Part shown: piece after piece, positions 9,209 through 20,200 of the stretch | How positions within the stretch are numbered: the first letter of the stretch is position 1 | How the letters are laid out: every line of letters starts with the position of its first letter | From: Powellomyces hirtus | Taxonomy: Eukaryota > Chytridiomycota > Chytridiomycetes > Spizellomycetales > Powellomycetaceae | DNA length: 64,000 nucleotides | NCBI GenBank assembly: GCA_025526995.1 | Contig: JAHLKG010000005.1 | Coordinates: forward strand, 930,001 to 994,000 | Direction of reading: 5' to 3' | Made by a program: the position numbers and the translations under genes | The notes under the pieces: model-generated | The model's database searches: none | The model's input: only the letters and a program-made list of their open reading frames with translations | What the model was told of the DNA's origin: nothing

Positions 9209-11708
9209 ATGCCAACTGCAAGATCTCCCGTTTGAGGAGTGCAGACCTGCCAACAAGCCCGTCATGCCAGAGAAGCTGAACGGGGTCCTGAAATTGAAGG
9301 AGACGTTAACAATGAACGCTCAATCTACCATGATTCCCATGACAAAGATGCTTTTGCAGATGAGATGAATCCTGGAGAAATGCACACCCAACCGGCAACA
9401 GAACTGTCCGGACCGCAGGCCGATGTAGTCTTGCACATATTGCAAAAGGTTCAAGATGGAAATGGACGAAAAGTTCGACCATCGGATGGAGAAGTTGGAG
9501 AAGAACCTATTGACAAAGTCAAATCCTCTTGTTACATCACCATCACATCTTTAACATGAAAAGATTGAAAGCGGGAACACTTACATCAGCGGTTACAATA
9601 GCTCTGCAACATTTACAATGCGACATCTATCTGCCTCACCAATGCACAGCCCAAAATTTTGGAGATATCAGCTTTTCCAGTACTTTATTGGAAGTGCAGA
9701 GGATTGGCCAAATTCGAGTCAGGCTGCTTGTATTGCCTTCATAAGGGGGTTACAGAGCTCTTCTGTGATGCAGATGATGGTATAGCGCTGTCAGATGCAC
9801 GGAGATGTATGGATGGGAATATATTTCAATGTTTTAGTTTTATCGGTAATGCCTCGCGCGTCGAGCAGTCTTATCTACTTTTTCTCGAACTACGTGATCA
9901 CACGTGATCCAATTCAGCTCTTAGCATTACCGGATAACGGTCATGCATTCTACTACGGGAGATTCCAAGTTAGGGTCTAATGTAAGGACTAACATTGGCT
10001 CAACATTCCAAGACAAAAGCGGGCCCAGAGCATCCCTCATTGGAAATCTCTTTACTCACAGTGAAGTTGAAACCCCCGTTGCCTCTCACTTTCATTCAAA
10101 TTCCCCAATGGAGAGCACGACAACTACGAGCAGTTGAAGTGAAGGCTGAGAAGTCCAGCGCCTTGCATTCAAATTCTTTGATCTAGCGATGATCTGGAAA
10201 GTCGTCAATTTTGTTGATAAGGTCAATGTGGTCTTTTGCCTCAAATCCGTACCTGGAGATGAACAGCTCTCCGTTGTATCTGGCGAGCTCACTGGTAATG
10301 CAAGGCAATGGTACTGGTAGTACTTTAAGAAGGCTGATAATTGACCAACCTTCAAGCGACCCTTCCTCCGGCGTTTCCAACCACACAATCACAAGGAGAA
10401 CTTACTATCTCAGCTCGAAAGACTATGGCAAGGAAATCACACCAATCAGCACTACAATACCTCATTCACGAAGATTACCAGCCAGTTCATCACAGAAATC
10501 CTGTTGCTGGCATACAAATGGTTCTACCTTCGAAGAATGAACAAACAACAAGCTGCCCTTGTCAGAACACAACCTTTCAATGATCTCAAAATCCTACAAA
10601 AGGCAGCTCACCTCTGGAAAACGGCAATAACAAGAGTAACCAGAACAACCGCTTTGGCAAGAAGAGCAAAAACATGGCGCTCAAAGCCCAACCTTTGAAG
10701 AAAGATGGCTCAAGTCACAAGAAGACTGACGCAAAGAAGACCAACTTGAAGAAAAAACAGAATTTCCCTTGTTGATTATGCAATTCAAATGAACATACCC
10801 CGTTCAATCGCCCTCTCAAGACCAAGGTTGTTGAACCTGCTGCTATTGCCAACATTGCAGAAACACACAATGCCGTTGCACTGGCATACCTGGATTCGGG
10901 CTGCTCCCAGCACATGACAAATGATGTTTCCATTCTCGAATCCGACAAAAAGCACTCGACTTGCGTCAGATTTCAAAACAATGCCTTTTTGGATGCCAAA
11001 GCAGAAGGGAACACCACATTGAAGCTTTCAGATGGAGATGTGCCCTGTCCAATGTTCTTTATGTTCCGAAACTCGCAAAAACCTTCATCCCCGGCCTCTG
11101 CACTTGCCAAAGATCGAAAAGGAGTCGCCTTTGAAACGAGAGCACTGTCATTCAAGAATGCAACAGTGTTACAAATGACATTACCATACCTCTCGTGCAA
11201 GGACTGTATCACATCTCACCAACTCTGATGGCTTTTGTTTCCCAAACCCACTCAAGGACACACGTGTCAAGCACACCAACACACAAGTTGAGAATCACAT
11301 CTACCGAATTAAAGAAATGGACAAACACATCCAATGTAGGGGCAAATGTGTCTAACACAATGAAACCCAAATCTGAAGTTTAGCGCCATCTGCACTTGCA
11401 GGGTTTGTCAGCGGCAAAGTCATTGTTGTGGCCGGCTGAGGTAACACATCCTCACTGGCCTGCCCCCCATTGGGGAACATCAGCCCCAGCCACCACAGTG
11501 GCTTGTCAGGGGGGAGGGGGGGCATGCTTGGCGCTTCACCTGCCCCCCCCCTCCCCAGCCCTCCCTTGGCGAGTCAAAGGGTTGCCTGTCCCCCCCCTCA
11601 AACTCGTTGGCTGTGGCACGGTTGCTGGCTGCTTTCTTGGCCTCTTCTGGGGCTGGTTCTCGTCCCTCTTCCCCTGTTAATGGGCATCACCATTTGGGCC
11701 ATCCCGGT
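9209..11708 (+). pseudogene. Copia-2A gag-protease, disabled
   Basis: The start ATG at 9209 matches the Copia-2B start (MPTARSP), but codon 9 is TGA (9233-9235) where copy B has CAA. Further frameshifts follow, and a 357-bp LTR splits gag at 9657-10013. Past it the gag C-terminal part is recognisable up to a decayed zinc-knuckle region (near 10760-10820; the first Cys-X2-Cys is interrupted by TGA) and the protease motif LDSGCSQHMTND (near 10892-10925). A proline/glycine-rich spacer with long C and G runs (11440-11690) precedes the truncated integrase zinc finger at 11690-11708. No protein is expected. Confidence 0.75.
9657..10013 (-). repeat. Solo Copia-2 LTR, 357 bp, inverted inside Copia-2A
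   Basis: Flanked by a perfect 5-bp duplication CAAAA (9652-9656 and 10014-10018), and removing it rejoins gag codons that are contiguous in copy B. In sense it starts TCTTGGAATGTTGAG and ends CTCCAAAA, giving the full LTR length of this family. A solo LTR with target duplication is the usual product of recombination between the two LTRs of one element. CACGTG at 9901-9906 is paired with a mutated TACGTG exactly 10 bp away (9891). Confidence 0.85.
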
Positions 11709-12550
11709 AGGGTTTACATGTTGATTGGCAATAGCTTTGCAGATGATGTGGTGTCTGATGTCGATGTGCTCGGTCCTGGCATGGCTTGTGGGGTTCCTGG
11801 CAAGCACAATGCAGCCCTGGTTGTCCTCATAGATTTTGCAGGGCAATCCCTGGGGATAGCCTAGCTCAATCAGTAGCTACCTGAGCCAGATTGCCTCTTT
11901 GCAGGCCTGAGTGAGCACCATGTACTGTGCCTCAGTGCTGGACAGAGCCACAGTGGGCTTTCGCTTGCTTTGCCAGGCTACAGTGCCTCCAAACTTGAAG
12001 ACAAAGCCAGTGGTGGAGCGTCTGGAGGCTGGGCAGCCAGCCCAGGCAGAGTCGGACCACCCTTCCAGGTCTGTGGCCACACTGAAGGGTCCTTCCAGCT
12101 TGGGAACAGGGTCCAGGGTGCCTGACATGTAGCGCAAAATGCCCTTGACAGCTTGCCAGTGTCCAGGCCCAAGGTTGGCCATGAGCTGGCTCAGACTGCC
12201 CACAGAGGCTGCCAGATTGAGCCTAGTGCCAAGCATGCCATGAATAAGGCTGCCAACAGCACTCCAGTAGAGTGTGCTTCCCATCTGGGCCTTCTCCTCA
12301 TTGCTTTGTGGCCGCATGGCCTTGGTCAAGCGAGTGGGGGTCTCCATTGTGGTGCTGACTGGTTTGCAGTTGTCCATGCCAAAGCTGGCAAAAACCTTTT
12401 GGAGATAGTGCTTCTGAGAGAGCCACAGACGATGGCTGGGGCGGTCCTTGGTAATCTCCACTCTGAGAAACAGGCACAGAGCGCTCATGTCTGTCATCTT
12501 GAACTGCTTGGACAGCTCAGTCTTGATATGGTTGATCTGCACCATGGATT
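11709..12550 (-). pseudogene. Copia-3 RT end and RNase H
   Basis: Begins just after the RT active site. It contains the RT thumb/connection (LWLSQKHYLQKVFASFGM, AVGSLIHGMLGTR) and RNase H (SDSAWAGC, STEAQY, YEDNQGCI, HIDIRHH). The catalytic acidic residues of RNase H are visible. An in-frame TAG near 11877 separates WLR from the DNQG segment, and coding ends at 11709 before the usual C-terminal TKPL motif. Codons near 12551 are interrupted by the Copia-4 LTR. Confidence 0.8.
12546..12550. repeat. Target duplication GGATT of Copia-4 D1 (left)
   Basis: GGATT precedes the LTR start TGTTGGAATC at 12551, and GGATT recurs at 23213-23217 after the LTR end CAACA. This proves that everything between entered, directly or later, through one insertion into Copia-3. 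Confidence 0.9.
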
Positions 12551-12624
12551 TGTTGGAATCTACCTGTGGGCGCCTCTGGGAGGACTTAGAGCACACAGGA
12601 CATGTGGGAGGACATCCACTTGTG

Positions 12625-12680
12625 TCTAGAATGGTCTGGAATGGTCCAGAATGGTCTAGAACGATCCAGAATAGCTGGAG
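12625..12680 (+). promoter_or_regulatory. Decamer repeat array in the Copia-4 LTR (candidate activator sites)
   Basis: Five consecutive 10-bp units of form AGAATGGTCT, GGAATGGTCC, AGAATGGTCT, AGAACGATCC, AGAATAGCTG. Unit length equals about one helical turn and the array sits about 170 bp upstream of the TATA box, where an upstream activating region would be. It is present in every Copia-4 LTR in the window. The factor is unknown. Confidence 0.45.
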
Positions 12681-12846
12681 AGGGCCTGGGAAGGCCTAGA
12701 ACACGTCTGGAGCGCTGATAGAAGCGCCAAGAAAAGGCAAAAAGACACCCTGTGATTGGGAACAATACTAGGCCAGGCCAGGGCCGTCTTGGCCAAGCTA
12801 GGGCACAGTTAGATTGTCACTACACATGTACTATGATCCAAATTGT

Positions 12847-12853
12847 TATAAAA
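12847..12853 (+). promoter_or_regulatory. TATA box of the D1 LTR
   Basis: TATAAAAGG at this position is the only strong TATA in the LTR. Five LTRs keep it (D1 both, 25800, 30639, 54708). The other eight read TATTAAAG at the same site. Confidence 0.6.
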
Positions 12854-13050
12854 GGACGCCCTCTGGGCATCCCCAACCAATATAATAACAGTCCAACACA
12901 CTCTACTTGTCTAGTACACTCTGCCAAACACTACAGGCGACCTTCCCTACCTTGGGAAGCACCTTCAGACCCTCTGCAAGTCTTGACAACAACCTAGCAA
13001 CCTATCTGGTATGCTAAGTTCCTGTTTGTAGATGTCAAGACGTCTCAACA

Positions 13051-13066
13051 GGTTATGAGCCCTGAC
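13051..13066 (+). other. Copia-4 D1 primer binding site
   Basis: GGTTATGAGCCCTGAC follows the LTR end CAACA and complements the anticodon arm of initiator tRNA-Met. The same site lies next to the inner end of every Copia-4 5' LTR in the window (minus-strand copies at 21531-21546, 30623-30638, 38056-38071, 40807-40822, 47290-47305, 50991-51006, 54692-54707). The leader from here to ATG 13330 includes a short GGACT pentamer run near 13232-13256. Confidence 0.85.
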
Positions 13067-13329
13067 ACAGCTGTCTGAACATTACTGACTCCACCTCTAT
13101 CCCTATCTGGGAAACACGTCACTGTGCCTATCACTGGTACTGCTGAGGACTTGGAGAACTGTTTGAGCACTCGAGAAGCCTAGATAGCAGGCATAGGACA
13201 CCTGCGTCTGACCATCCAACGAGCTATTGTCTGGACTGGACTGGACTGGAGTGGATTTTCTGGAGCAGGTTCTGACCACTTGCGGTTGAACACCGGGACT
13301 ATCCCATTTTGCCACACTCTTTGCACAAG

Positions 13330-16300
13330 ATGGCTGGCGACTCTGACATCCGAGTGTCCATTGAGAGGTTCACTGGGGAAAACTTTCACCTTTGGAAGTT
13401 GAAAATGAAGATGCTGTTGATTGAGAAGGGACTTTGGGATGCCATTGACATCAAGGACGGCTCTGGAACTGCCAAGGCCACCAACACAGCATCAGACGAC
13501 TGGATACGTCGAGATGAGAGAGCTCTGGCTCTGCTGATCATGTCTTTGAATGATGAGCAATTGATGCATGTTCATGAGGCCGAATCTGCCCTTGAAGCAT
13601 GGGAAAAGCTGAGGGAGGTGCATGAGAAGAAGGGGGTTGCCAACAGACACTTCCTGAGACGTCGGTTCCTCACTGTGACAATGGACCCAACTGATTCCAT
13701 GACCATCCACATCAACAAGATCAAGAGGATGACCCAGGAACTTGCAGCCATCGGAGCTCCCGTTTCTGAGGAGGACCATGTGTTCTCCTTGCTCTCTTCC
13801 CTTCCAGAAGCCTTTGGCACCCTTGTGATGACTCTGGAGTCGACCAGTGAGAAGCTGGACTTGGCTTTTGTGACATCCAGGCTGTTGCAGGAGGAAATGA
13901 GGCGTGCAGATGGAAAGAAGAACTCTGGAAAGGCAGCAAAAGCCTTCTTCACACAAGCTGACACCAAAGGGAATGCTCAGAAGACCAACAAGGCTGGGGG
14001 AAAGCCAGATTGGAAGAAGGAGGCAGTCTGTCACTACTGCAACAAGAAGGGCCACATCAAGAAGGAATGCCACAGGAGGGCAGTAGACAAGAAGAAGGGC
14101 CTAAACCAGGCCAACTCGACTCAACAGACGCCTGGAGGCTTTGCTTTCACCACCATTGGAACTCAGATGCCATCCCTGACATCCAACATTTGGATTTTGG
14201 ACTCAGGAGCCTCTCAGCACATGACTGGCCGCAGAGAGCTGTTTGGGGACTATGAGAAGATGTCTCCTGTCGCCATTGAGATGGCAGACAATCACACATT
14301 GGAAGCTGTGGGGCATGGAACGCTTCACACATGGGTGATCAACACAGAGGGGAAGACAGTGCCCCTGCAAATCCAGAACTGCTGGCATGTCCCCAAGATG
14401 ACCAAGAACCTCCTATCACTGGCTCGCCTTGCCCAAGCTGGAGCTTGTTTTGAAGTGGGACCACAGGCTGCTCGGATCATTGCAAAGGATGGGACGGCTT
14501 TCCTTGCCAAAGAGAACCAATTTGTCTACACATTCGAGACAACACATGGGCAGGCAAATGCTGGGATTGCCCACAATGTTGGAAGGGACACAACAAGTCA
14601 GGACTTGTCCCTATGGCATCAGAGACTCGGCCATTTGAATGTTGCAGACATTGGAAGGCTCACCAAGCTTGCCAAGGGCGTTCAAACCAGTGGGAGCTTG
14701 AGCATTTGTGACACTTGTGCACTCAGCAAAGCAAGCAGAGCGCCATTCCCCAAGGCACAGGCCTCCAGAGCATCAGAGAAGCTGGGATTGATCCACACAG
14801 ATGTCTGGGGACCAGTTGAACCACCCACAATCACTGGATATCGCTATTTCGTCACATTCATTGATGACAAGACGAGATATTTCCATGTTTGCCTTATGAA
14901 GACCAAGGGAGAAGTTGCTAGGCACTATCAGGAGCTGGAAGCAGCACTCGTCCCCCTACATGGAAAGCAGATCAAAGCTGTCAGATCCGACCCAGGAGGC
15001 GAGTACATGAGCAACTTGCTAAGGGACCACTTCAAGGAGAAGGGCACACAGCATCAGAGGAGTTCAGTAAATACTCCACAGCAAAATGGTGTTGCTGAAC
15101 GAGCCAACCGTACCCTTGTGGAGATGGGGAGATGTTTGTTGAAGCAGTCAGGCTTGGACAAGCGTTTCTGGGGAGAAGCAATCATGACAGCAGTCTATCT
15201 GAGGAACAGATCTCCCACTGTTGCATGCCCCAAGACGCCTTATGAGATGTTCCATGGTATCCCACCATCTCTGGGACATTTGAGGACGTTTGGATGCATT
15301 GCCTATGCCTACATTCAACCCAACAAGCGCCAGAAGCTGGATGATGCTGCCGTCAAGTGCATCATGCTGGGGTATAGCTCCCACAGCAAGGAATACCGGC
15401 TTATGGACATACAGACTAAGAAGATCCTGTTCTCCAGAAGTGTCAAATTCGATGAGAAGAGCTTCATTCCATCCCTCCAGTCTGCTCAGACGCCCCAAGT
15501 GCCTGCTGAGAGCCTGGAAGTGGGAATTGGGCCTGAAATGAAGCTGCAGGATGTCAGTGACGAGCTGCAGGATGTCAGTGACGAGCTGCAGGATGTCAGT
15601 GATGACTCTGAGGACACAGCCATGTCAGAGGGAGAGGAGAACATGAGGGAACGGACCCCTGAGCCGTCCTCTGACTATGAGAGTGCTGCAGAGCCTTCTC
15701 CAACCCCCAAAAGACTCAGGAAGCCGCCAGGAGAGTGGTGGAAGGCTTCAAGCAACGCTGCAAACGTTGCTGCAGTTGCCTATGCTGTCTCCTTTGTCTC
15801 AAACGAGCCCACAAGCTACAAGGAGAGCCAGACCATGCCAGATGCTTCACAATGGCGTCAGGCTGCTCAGGAAGAGATGGATGCTCTTGCCAAGAATGGG
15901 ACATGGCAACTTGTGGATCTGCCAACGGGCAGAAAAGCTATTGGATGCAAGTGGGTCCTCAAACGAAAGCTGAAGGACACAGGAGAGCTTGACAGATACA
16001 AGGCAAGACCTGTTGCCAAGGGATTCTCTCAGAGAGAGGGATTGGACTATCAGGAGACGTTTGCTCCTGTTGCCAAGTTTGGTCCCATGAGACTGCTGTT
16101 CTCCATCATTGCCACAGACGACTTGGAGGCACATCAGATGGACGTGAAGACAGCATTCTTGCAAGGGGATCTGGACTATGTGATCTACTTGCGCCAACCG
16201 GAGGGCTTTGAGGATTCCAAGCATCCAGGACGGGTCTGCAAGCTTGGGAGACCCCTCTACGGCCTCAAGCAATCAGCAAGGCGCTTCAACCACAAGATAG

Positions 16301-16728
16301 ACCACAAACTGAAGTCTATGGGCTTTGTGCAGTCGACTGCAGAGCCTTGCATGTACTACAGGAGTCAGAATGGGACAACAGAGTACATTCTGATCTATGT
16401 GGACAACATCATTGTGGCCTCATCAAGCAAGGAACAGCTGGGGGATGTCAAGAAGGAGCTGAGGCGAGCTTTTGAGATGACAGACCTTGGAGAGCTGAAT
16501 TACTTCCTTGGGATTCACATCAGACGGAGCAGAAGCACCCGCACCATCTGGTTGTCTCAGAAGAAGTATGTTGAAGAGGTCGTTTCGAAATTCAACATGG
16601 GAGATGCCAAGGTTCATGCCACGCCTATGGAACATGGACTGCACCTCAGAAACAACATGGCACCTCAGAATGAGACGGATGAGCTGGAGATGAGCTCTGT
16701 GCCATACAGGAATGCAGTGGGCAGTTTG
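13330..16728 (+). pseudogene. Copia-4 D1 gag-pol, first part (to RT end), cut by D2
   Basis: The start is ATG 13330 (MAGDSD); an upstream in-frame TTG at 13309 is less likely. It has gag, a zinc knuckle CHYCNKKGHIKKEC, protease LDSGASQHM, integrase H-H-C-C and D,D35E core, the acidic LQDVSDE repeat spacer (three copies), and RT. The RT active site reads YVDN (Asn codon 16405-16407) instead of YVDD, and the conserved KARLVAKG reads KARPVAKG. Reading stops four codons into the D2 LTR insertion after AVGSL. With a changed active site and a split frame this copy cannot transpose by itself. Confidence 0.95.
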
Positions 16729-17228
16729 TGTTGAGACGTCTTGACATCTACAAACAGGAACTCAGCATACCAGATAGGTTGCTAGGTTGTTGTCAAGACT
16801 TGCAGAGGGTCTGAAGGTGCTTCCCAAGGTAGGGAAGGTCGCCTATAGTGTTTGGCAGAGTGTACTAGACAAGTAGAGTGTGTTGGACTGTTATTATATT
16901 GGTTGGGGATGCCCAGAGGGCGTCCTTTAATAACAATTTGGATCATAGTACATGTGTAGTGACAATCTAACTGTGCCCTAGCTTGGCCAAGACGGCCCTG
17001 GCCTGGCCTAGTATTGTTCCCAATCACAGGGTGTCTTTTTGCCTTTTCTTGGCGCTTCTATCAGCGCTCCAGACGTGTTCTAGGCCTTCCCAGGCCCTCT
17101 CCAGCTATTCTGGATCGTTCTAGACCATTCTGGACCATTCCAGACCATTCTAGACACAAGTGGATGTCCTCCCACATGTCCCGTGTGCTCTAAGTCCTCC
17201 CAGAGGCGCCCACAGGTAGATTCCAACA
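16729..17228 (-). repeat. Copia-4 D2 3' LTR, 500 bp
   Basis: Plus-strand termini TGTTGAGACG and GATTCCAACA. It has the TATTAAAG promoter variant and the GCCTATAG variant shared with the LTR at 40823. The stop codon of pol lies 7 bp from its inner end, so the GTGGGAG polypurine tract abuts the reading frame. Confidence 0.95.
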
Positions 17229-17235
17229 CTCCCAC

Positions 17236-20200
17236 TCACGAAACATGTTTTGTGATCCCACAGGCGTCCCTCAGTTTCAAGAACTGATCCCTAGCCAGTG
17301 GTTTTGTCAAGATGTCTGCAACCATGTCCTGAGTCGAGAGATACTCTAATGCAATCTCCAAGCGTCCTAGTGCTTCTCTGATAAAGTGGTACCTCACTTC
17401 AATGTGTTTGGTGCTGGCATGCAATGTCGGGTTCTTAGCAAGAGCGATGGCACCCTGGTTGTCCTCAAAGAGCATTGTGGGTCCATCCTGCTTGAATCCA
17501 AGCTCCCCTGCAAGCAGACGAAGCCAAACAGCTTCCTTGGTGCACTGGGCTAGTGCCATGTACTCTGCTTCCGTGCTTGAAAGAGCTACAGTGGTCTGCC
17601 GCTTGGATTGCCAGGTGATAGGCCCGTTGAACATGAAGATGAATCCAGTGGTTGATCTCCTTGTGTCCAAACATCCAGCATAGTCGGAATCCGAGTATCC
17701 AACCAGCTTCCTAGGCTCAGAGACATTCTCTTTGCCTCCCAGAAGGATTCCAAGTTCGCTTGTGCCCTTCAGGTATCTGATGATCCGCTTGGCAGCACTC
17801 CAATGCTCCTTTCCAGGCTTTGCAAGGTACTTGGACACAATTCCAACTGCAGCAGCAATGTCAGGGCGTGTTCCTAGCATGGCATAGATCAAACTGCCCA
17901 CTGCATTCCTGTATGGCACAGAGCTCATCTCCAGCTCCTCCGTCTCATTCTGAGGTGCCATGTTGTTTCTGAGGTGCAGTCCATGTTCCATAGGCGTGGC
18001 ATGAACCTTGGCATCTCCCATGTTGAATTTCGAAACGACCTCTTCAACATACTTCTTCTGAGACAACCAGATGGAGCGGGTGCTTCTGCTCCGTCTGATG
18101 TGAATCCCAAGGAAGTAATTCAGCTCTCCAAGGTCTGTCATCTCAAAAGCTCGCCTCAGCTCCTTCTTGACATCCCCCAGCTGTTCCTTGCTTGATGAGG
18201 CCACAATGAGGTCGTCCACATAGATCAGAATGTACTCTGTTGTCCCATTCTGACTCCTGTAGTACATGCAAGGCTCTGCAGTCGACTGCACAAAGCCCAT
18301 AGACTTCAGTTTGTGGTCTATCTTGTGGTTGAAGCGCCTTGCTGATTGCTTGAGGCCGTAGAGGGGTCTCCCAAGCTTGCAGACCCGTCCTGGATGCTTG
18401 GAATCCTCAAAGCCCTCCGGTTGGCGCATGTAGATCACATAGTCCAGATCCCCTTGCAAGAATGCTGTCTTCACGTCCATCTGATGTGCCTCCAAGTCAT
18501 CTGTGGCAATGATGGAGAACAGCAGTCTCATGGGACCAAACTTGGCAACAGGAGCAAACGTCTCCTGATAGTCCAATCCCTCTCTCTGAGAGAATCCCTT
18601 GGCAACAAGTCTTGCCTTGTATCTGTCAAGCTCTCCTGTGTCCTTCAGCTTTCGTTTGAAGACCCACTTGCATCCAATAGCTTTTCTGCCCGTTGGCAGA
18701 TCCACAAGTTGCCATGTCCCATTCTTGGCAAGAGCATCCATCTCTTCCTGAGCAGCCTGACGCCATTGTGAAGCATCTGGCATGGTCTGGCTCTCCTTGT
18801 AGCTTGTGGGCTCGTTTGAGACAAAGGAGACAGCATAGGCAACTGCAGCAACGTTTGCAGCATTGCTTGAAGCCTTCCACCACTCTCCTGGCAGCTTCCT
18901 GAGTCTTTTGGGGGTTGGAGAAGGCTCTGCAGCACTCTCATAGTCAGAGTACGGCTCAGGGGTCCGTTCCCTCACATTCTCCTCTCCCTCTGACATGTCT
19001 GTGTCCTCAGAGTCGTTACTGACATCCTGCAGCTCGTCACTGACATCCTGCAGCTTCATTTCGGGCCCAATTCCCACTTCCAGGCTCTCAGCAGGCACTT
19101 GGGGCGTCTGAGCAGACTGGAGGGATGGAATGAAGCTCTTCTCATCGAATTTGACACTTCTGGAGAACAGGATCTTCTTAGTCTGTATGTCCATAAGCCG
19201 GTATTCCTTGCTGTGGGAGCTATACCCCAGCATGATGCACTTGACAGCAGCATCATCCAGCTTCTGGCGCTTGTTGGGTTGAATGTAGGCATAGGCAATG
19301 CATCCAAACGTCCTCAAATGTCCCAGAGATGGTGGGATACCATGGAACATCTCATAAGGCGTCTTGGGGCATGCAACAGTGGGAGATCTGTTCCTCAGAT
19401 AGACTGCTGTCATGATTGCTTCTCCCCAGAAACGCTTGTCCAAGCCTGACTGCTTCAACAAACATCTCCCCATCTCCACAAGGGTACGGTTGGCTCGTTC
19501 AGCAACACCATTTTGCTGTGGAGTATTTACTGAACTCCTCTGATGCTGTGTGCCCTTCTCCTTGAAGTGGTCCCTTAGCAAGTTGCTCATGTACTCGCCT
19601 CCTGGGTCGGATCTGACAGCTTTGATCTGCTTTCCATGTAGGGGGACAAGTGCTGCTTCCAGCTCCTGATAGTGCCTAGCAACTTCTCCCTTGGTCTTCA
19701 TAAGGCAAACATGGAAATATCTTGTCTTGTCATCAATGAATGTGACAAAATAGCGATACCCAGTGATCGTGGGTGGTTCAACTGGTCCCCAGACATCTGT
19801 GTGGATCAATCCCAGCTTCTCTGATGCTCTGGAGGCCTGTGCCTTGGGGAATGGCGCTCTGCTTGCTTTGCTGAGTGCACAAGTGTCACAAATGCTCAAG
19901 CTCCCACTAGTTTGAACGCCCTTGGCAAGCTTGGTGAGCCTTCCAATGTCTGCAACGTTCAAATGGCCGAGTCTCTGATGCCATAGGGACAAGTCCTGAC
20001 TTGTTGTGTCCCTTCCAACATTGTGGGCAATCCCAGCATTTGCCTGCCCATGTGTTGTCTCGAATGTGTAGACAAATTGGTTCTCTTTGGCAAGGAAAGC
20101 CGTCCCATCCTTTGCAATGATCCGAGCAGCTTGTGGTCCCACTTCAAAACAAGCTCCAGCTTTGGCAAGGCGAGCCAGTGATAGGAGGTTCTTGGTCATC

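Larger units (their letters stand above)
8877..11708 (+). mobile_element. Copia-2 copy A, 5' part, truncated and disrupted
   Basis: Contains the second part of the 5' LTR (8877-9098), a mutated primer site (9099-9114, GGTTACGAGCC), gag, protease and the first bases of the integrase zinc region. The start of the LTR is cut off by Gypsy-1. Inside gag, an inverted solo LTR of the same family is inserted at 9657-10013. The copy ends at about 11708 in the codons for the HHLGHP motif, where Copia-3 begins. It matches Copia-2B (55212 onward) along its whole length but with many indels. Confidence 0.8.
12551..13050 (+). repeat. Copia-4 D1 5' LTR, 500 bp
   Basis: Starts TGTTGGAATC and ends GTCTCAACA, and the primer site follows directly. 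It carries a decamer array (12625-12680), a TATAAAA box (12847-12853) and a GC-rich CCAGGCCAGGGC stretch between them. An 81-codon GTG-initiated frame across the TATA box is identical in all LTRs only because the LTRs are near identical. Confidence 0.95.

Noticed and set aside
12752..12997. 81-codon ORF identical in all Copia-4 LTRs
   Set aside because: It starts with GTG, spans the TATA box and later LTR sequence, and is conserved only because the LTRs are near identical. No domain or codon signal.
13492..14073. Long antisense ORFs (193, 141, 131 and 116 codons) repeated in every Copia-4 copy
   Set aside because: They lie opposite gag and pol in all copies and follow the constraint of the sense frame. 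No independent start context or domain.
15541..15800. Chromodomain in the Copia-4 integrase-RT spacer
   Set aside because: The spacer is acidic repeats and Ser/Pro-rich sequence without KW or NTWEP motifs.
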